Assembly: GCA_947499125.1 (NCBI GenBank)
Contig: CANMMP010000003.1
Span: forward strand, 558,001 to 622,000
Direction: 5' to 3'
DNA: 64,000 nucleotides
Origin: an uncultured Pontibacter sp.
GTDB lineage: Bacteria > Bacteroidota > Bacteroidia > Cytophagales > Hymenobacteraceae
Below are positions 60,667 to 64,000 of this stretch, one piece after another (within the stretch, counting starts at the first letter, position 1; each line of letters starts with the position of its first letter). Made by a program: the position numbers and the translations under genes. The notes under the pieces are model-generated. The model saw nothing but the letters and a program-made list of their open reading frames with translations. It was not told the origin of the DNA and did no database searches.

Positions 60667-61194
60667 ATGGCAGAAGTACAAGAAAAAGCCGACTCCGGTA
60701 AAGGCGGGAAAAAGAGATCCAAGAAAATGTCTGTCCACCTGGACATGACACCAATGGTTGACCTTGCGTTTCTTCTTTTAACGTTCTTCATGCTTACTAC
60801 TACATTCAGTAAGCCACAGACCATGGAGATTAACATGCCTGTGAAACCAGATAATGAAGAAGAGCAGATTGCCTTGAAGGCAAGTAACGCGATGACCATT
60901 ATTCTTGGCGAGGACGACAAAGTATTCTATTACTTTGGATTGGGTGCTCCGGAAGAGAACCCTGAAGTGATAGAGACGGATTATTCAGCAACAGGCATTC
61001 GCCAGGCTTTGCTTTCGCCACGTGTGAAGCAGAACGCTAAGATGACTGTTATGGTTAAACCGCTGGAAACGTCCCGTTACAAGAATATGGTAGACATCCT
61101 GGATGAATTAAAAATTACGGATACCAAAAAGTTTGCTCTCGTAGAAATAACTGATACAGACAAACAACTGGTACAAACTAAACTAGGACAATAA
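60667..61194 (+). CDS. exbD: ExbD-family protein, second copy
   Basis: 175 residues. The N-terminus is basic and Lys-rich (KGGKKRSKKMSVH), then LDMTPMVDLAFLLLTFFMLT repeats the first copy's helix almost exactly. The periplasmic domain differs, with MTVMVKPLETSRYKNMVDIL. It starts 16 bases after the first copy and ends five bases before tonB. The second copy probably forms a heterodimer with the first inside the ExbB pore. Confidence 0.94.
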   Translation: MAEVQEKADSGKGGKKRSKKMSVHLDMTPMVDLAFLLLTFFMLTTTFSKPQTMEINMPVKPDNEEEQIALKASNAMTIILGEDDKVFYYFGLGAPEENPEVIETDYSATGIRQALLSPRVKQNAKMTVMVKPLETSRYKNMVDILDELKITDTKKFALVEITDTDKQLVQTKLGQ

Positions 61195-61199
61195 CAGAT

Positions 61200-62021
61200 A
61201 TGGACGAAAGTAAGTTAGCAAAAGCCTCGCTTGATGATATCGTCTTTTCCGGACGAAACAAAGCATACGGTGCTTATCTACTTCGCAAACTGTATAATAG
61301 CCACGTCACTAAAGCTGCCATTATAGCTACTGTTATATTTGCTGTGTTAATCAGTATTCCACTGATCAGCAAAATGATAGCTGGCGAAGAAGAGGTAGTA
61401 GTGGAAGAGCGAATTATTACAGAGGTAGATCTGGCTCCGCCACCGCCATTGGAAGAACAAGCACCGCCGCCGCCGCCACCGCCGGATATTCCGCCGCCGC
61501 CACCGCCGGTACGTGCACAGGTAAAGTATACTCCGCCTGTTGTAAAGCGTGACAACGAAGTGGTAGAAGAGGAAGAAGTACCTGATGTGGAAGTACTGGA
61601 AGAGATTGACGCCGGTACTGAGACAGTAGAAGGTACACCAGATGCCCCACTTGACTTAGGTGATATTGACGGCACCAGCGACGTAGTTGCTGAGGTTGTT
61701 GAAGAAAAGCCTTACGAGTATGTGGAGCAGATGCCAACTTTCCCGGGAGGTGAATTGGAAATGCAGAAATACATTGCAAAGAACATTCGCTATCCTGCAG
61801 CCGCTTCCAGAGCTGGTATTGAAGGCCTTGTGGTTGTATCGTTCGTAGTAGGTAAAACCGGTGAGATCTCTGAAGTAAAAGTACTGAAGGGATTAGGAGC
61901 CGGAACTGACGAAGAAGCGATGCGCGTTATCAAGTCGATGCCAAAATGGAACGCAGGTAAACAAAACGGTAGAGCAGTACCAGTAAGATTTACTGTACCG
62001 GTGCGTTACACTATCAGATAA
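61200..62021 (+). CDS. tonB: TonB energy transducer with Pro-rich linker
   Basis: A 273-residue protein. The cytoplasmic start has the motif DDIVFSGRNKAYGAYLLRKLY. One transmembrane helix at about 38-60. A long poly-Pro linker at about 80-105 (PPPPLEEQAPPPPPPP and PPPPPPV) spans the periplasm. The TonB C-terminal domain (about 170-273) has YPAAASRAGIEGLVVVSFVV, EDA-like TDEEAMRVIKSMPKW and VPVRFTVPVRY. It couples ExbBD to outer-membrane receptors such as the one at 15.5 kb. Confidence 0.95.
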   Translation: MDESKLAKASLDDIVFSGRNKAYGAYLLRKLYNSHVTKAAIIATVIFAVLISIPLISKMIAGEEEVVVEERIITEVDLAPPPPLEEQAPPPPPPPDIPPPPPPVRAQVKYTPPVVKRDNEVVEEEEVPDVEVLEEIDAGTETVEGTPDAPLDLGDIDGTSDVVAEVVEEKPYEYVEQMPTFPGGELEMQKYIAKNIRYPAAASRAGIEGLVVVSFVVGKTGEISEVKVLKGLGAGTDEEAMRVIKSMPKWNAGKQNGRAVPVRFTVPVRYTIR

Positions 62022-62040
62022 TAATAGCCTTGCTATAAAC

Positions 62041-62076
62041 AAAGCCCCGGTTAAGAAATTAGCTGGGGCTTTTGCT
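62041..62076 (+). terminator. Terminator or attenuator between the tonB paralogues
   Basis: An 8-bp stem AAAGCCCC / GGGGCTTT (62041-62048 with 62065-62072) is followed by T residues. It may reduce expression of the second tonB and the genes after it. Confidence 0.7.
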
Positions 62077-62221
62077 TTTAAAAATAAAGTATGCTGCATG
62101 CATACTAAATAAAATAAAAAGCGTATATTCAGATTAAACTATTTGTACAACTATAAAACATAACCATACATACCAACCATGATCACCTGACCAATTGTTA
62201 AACTATAAAACCCAAAAGCCC

Positions 62222-63055
62222 ATGAAAGAGAGCTATTTATTCGACAGGACCTTTAACGACATTGTATTTAAAGGACGAAACCAGTTGTATGGCGCCTATA
62301 AATTAAGGCGCGTTTACCACAGGCACATTATAATAGCAGCTATACTTGCAACAGCTGTTTTCTCTACAGGGCTTATAGGGCCAATGGTCAGTAATATGAT
62401 ATTCGGAACGCCGGAGAAATACGTGAAGCCTGTGTATGATATACATGACCCGATCGTACTGGAAATACCGTTTCTGCCTAAACCTCCTAAAAAAGAAGAA
62501 GCAATGCTGCCTGCTAAGCCCGAAAAGGTAAAAGTAGCCACCGAAGTATATGCCGAAACGAAAGTAGTTCGGGATGATGCCCCAGTTAAGGAAACTATCA
62601 TCGCGAACCAGGAAGACCTGAAAGAAGTAAATTTCGGAACTGAAAAGATAGAAGGTATAAACCCGGCCGAGCTGCCTGTTACCATACCTGAAGACCTGGA
62701 AGGTATAGATGGCGGAACAGATGAAGCACCGGAAAACACTATACACGATGTAGTGCAGCATATGCCCGAATTTAATGGCGGATTTAATGCACTGGCAAAC
62801 TACCTGGGCCGTAACCTGAAGTACCCGCGTCAGGCAAGTGCTGCCGGCATAGAAGGCACCGTAGTCGTAACTTTTGTTGTAGGCCGCAATGGTGAGATAG
62901 AAGATGTGAAAGTGCTGAAAGGCCTGGGATTTGGTACCGATGAAGAAGCCATGCGCGTTGTAAAGCAGATGCCACGCTGGGAAGCAGGCAGACAGAATGG
63001 TGTTCCGGTAGCAGTACGCTATACTTTACCAATAAAATTTGCACTGAAAAACTAA
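62222..63055 (+). CDS. Second TonB paralogue
   Basis: 277 residues from the ATG at 62222 (a TTG at 62195 is less likely). The N-terminal motif FNDIVFKGRNQLYGAYKLRR is shared with the first TonB. A transmembrane helix at about 35-55, a linker with less proline than the first copy (PFLPKPPKKEEAMLPAKP), and a TonB C-terminal domain with YPRQASAAGIEGTVVVTFVV, TDEEAMRVVKQMPRW and VPVAVRYTLPIKFAL. It likely serves a different set of receptors or interacts with the PstS-like protein downstream. Confidence 0.93.
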   Translation: MKESYLFDRTFNDIVFKGRNQLYGAYKLRRVYHRHIIIAAILATAVFSTGLIGPMVSNMIFGTPEKYVKPVYDIHDPIVLEIPFLPKPPKKEEAMLPAKPEKVKVATEVYAETKVVRDDAPVKETIIANQEDLKEVNFGTEKIEGINPAELPVTIPEDLEGIDGGTDEAPENTIHDVVQHMPEFNGGFNALANYLGRNLKYPRQASAAGIEGTVVVTFVVGRNGEIEDVKVLKGLGFGTDEEAMRVVKQMPRWEAGRQNGVPVAVRYTLPIKFALKN

Positions 63056-63073
63056 ATAAACCGTAAAAAGTAT

Positions 63074-63128
63074 AAAGCAGGGGAGAAAAAGTAACAGCTT
63101 TGTCTTCCCTGCTTTTATATTTAATGTG
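63074..63128 (+). terminator. Terminator after the second TonB gene
   Basis: A 9-bp stem AAAGCAGGG / CCCTGCTTT (63074-63082 with 63117-63125) is followed by TATATTT. Confidence 0.7.
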
Positions 63129-63180
63129 ATACCATTAACTTTAATGGTTAAACCAATCGTATGTTGCCAAAGATAGTAGC

Positions 63181-63438
63181 ATGTTAAAACCGCGACGAGA
63201 AAAGCCAGGCAGTAGTTTCCTTACCCGTTTTGTACGGATATTCGGGCTACTGATGACCACCTTATACATAGGGTTGGGTATATTTATAATAGTGGTAGGT
63301 AAAGAAACCGTTAACCTTAATATGTCGTCGGAGTTCAGGTACATCCTGGGCGGCGTTATGATCCTTTACGGGATATTCAGGTTTATAAAAGTATATCAGA
63401 ACAATACTAAACGAGACAGAAACAGGTATGAAGAGTAA
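63181..63438 (+). CDS. Small membrane protein upstream of the PstS-like gene
   Basis: 85 residues: basic N-terminus, two transmembrane helices (about 17-38 and 54-72) and a Lys/Arg-rich tail ending RNRYEE. Its last 11 bases overlap the start of the next gene, so the two are translationally coupled. No family is recognised; the coupling suggests a role with the phosphate-binding protein or the TonB system. Confidence 0.8.
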   Translation: MLKPRREKPGSSFLTRFVRIFGLLMTTLYIGLGIFIIVVGKETVNLNMSSEFRYILGGVMILYGIFRFIKVYQNNTKRDRNRYEE

Positions 63439-64000
63439 ATTATGGTCGGCCTTTGCGGCAGCTACTACGCTGGCCTTTGCAGGTTGCGGCCAGACATCTG
63501 ATTCGCCTGCCGACACCCCGACATCAGGCGAAATAACTATTAGCGTTGATGAGTCTTTTAAACCGATCGTTGAAACGCAGGTAAACACCTACGAAGGCAT
63601 TTATAAGCGAGCTGACATAACAGATAACTATAAATCGGAAGGCGAAGTAGTTAAAGACCTGCTGAATGACAGTGTACGTGTTGCTATACTTTCGCGGGAG
63701 CTGACAAAAGAAGAAGTGGCTGTTGTGGAAGCTAAAAAGCGTGTGCCACGCACTACTAAGTTAGCGATTGATGCGGTGGCTATAATCGTTAACCGAAACA
63801 ACCCCGATTCGCTGCTGACAGTGGCAGAACTGGAAAGTATATTTAAAGGCAATACAAGCTCCTGGACACAACTTAACAAAAACTCAAAACTGAAAGATAT
63901 AACGATCGTTTTCGATAACAATAATTCGGGAACAGCGCGTTATGTAAAGGATTCACTGCTTGCAGGTAAGGCACTGCCAAAAAATACTTTTGCAGCCAGC
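63428..64000 (+). CDS. PstS-like periplasmic phosphate/substrate-binding lipoprotein (3' end outside window)
   Basis: The frame starts at the ATG at 63428 and is open to the window end (191 codons seen). A lipobox AGC (Cys20) follows the signal peptide. The mature part matches PstS-type binding proteins: ITISVDESFKPIVETQV, VAILSREL, KLAIDAVAIIVNRNNP, ELESIFKGNTSSW and FDNNNSGTARYV. Position behind exbBD-tonB is a recurring arrangement in Bacteroidota (general knowledge), where the ligand need not be phosphate. C-terminal part is missing. Confidence 0.88.
   Translation, partial: MKSKLWSAFAAATTLAFAGCGQTSDSPADTPTSGEITISVDESFKPIVETQVNTYEGIYKRADITDNYKSEGEVVKDLLNDSVRVAILSRELTKEEVAVVEAKKRVPRTTKLAIDAVAIIVNRNNPDSLLTVAELESIFKGNTSSWTQLNKNSKLKDITIVFDNNNSGTARYVKDSLLAGKALPKNTFAAS

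Noticed and set aside
61274-61675. Gly/Ser-rich reverse-strand frame
   Set aside because: It is the antisense of the poly-Pro linker and acidic part of TonB; no start context or separate signal.

Overview
The window looks like chromosomal DNA of a member of the Bacteroidota, most likely Cytophagales/Hymenobacteraceae (Pontibacter-like; the genus is inference). The reasons are type IX secretion C-terminal sorting domains, TonB-dependent uptake genes with paired ExbD proteins, promoter-like TAnnTTTG boxes instead of sigma70 -10 boxes, few Shine-Dalgarno sequences, and several families typical of the phylum. GC is moderate except in an AT-rich stretch at about 39.6-47.5 kb. No rRNA, CRISPR array, transposase, integrase or phage gene is visible. 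One tRNA is present, tRNA-Arg(CCT) at 12861-12932.

Layout. 0-4.6 kb: small housekeeping genes (YciI-like protein, rhodanese-type sulfurtransferase, HExxH protein, NlpC/P60 peptidase, YkvA-like protein, YgjP-like metallopeptidase). 4.6-5.6 kb: a gene-free block full of degenerate palindromic repeats. 5.6-10.5 kb: two reverse-strand outer-membrane genes, one of them a large fusion of a lipoprotein metallophosphoesterase, a middle segment resembling a Fam20C/HipA-type kinase fold, and an Omp85/BamA barrel. 10.8-12.8 kb: an HD phosphohydrolase fused to a Pycsar-effector-type membrane domain, then a lone receiver. 13-15 kb: umuD-umuC. 15-21 kb: TonB-dependent receptor with a small Cys-rich exported protein, DUF2254, YetF-like protein, luciferase-like oxidoreductase. 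21-23.4 kb: reverse-strand envelope genes. 23.5-26.8 kb: a type III polyketide synthase cluster (FAD oxidoreductase, synthase, methyltransferase, small membrane protein). 26.8-29.4 kb: omega-amidase and methionine transaminase pair, and a uracil-DNA glycosylase family protein. 30-31.5 kb: two disordered charged proteins. 31.7-39.5 kb: mfd, an orphan PAS protein, a seven-PAS histidine kinase and its receiver, all on the reverse strand.

39.6-47.5 kb is AT-rich and holds a 1442-residue T9SS-secreted protein, an RsbQ-like hydrolase and a GT-C-like membrane protein. 47.6-58.6 kb carries a J-domain protein, ABC exporter, GT61 glycosyltransferase, ferrochelatase, LOG-family hydrolase, cysteine desulfurase, phosphoglucosamine mutase and MazG. 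59-64 kb is an energy-transduction operon: exbB, two exbD genes, two tonB paralogues, a small membrane protein and a PstS-like binding protein cut by the window end.

The most interesting items are the phosphoesterase/kinase-like/Omp85 fusion, the HD-Pycsar effector protein without a visible cyclase, the compact type III PKS cluster, a terminator-like hairpin in the predicted mfd leader, and a striking excess of the words ACTATA and AGTATA (and complements) in genes, gaps and terminator stems across the whole window.
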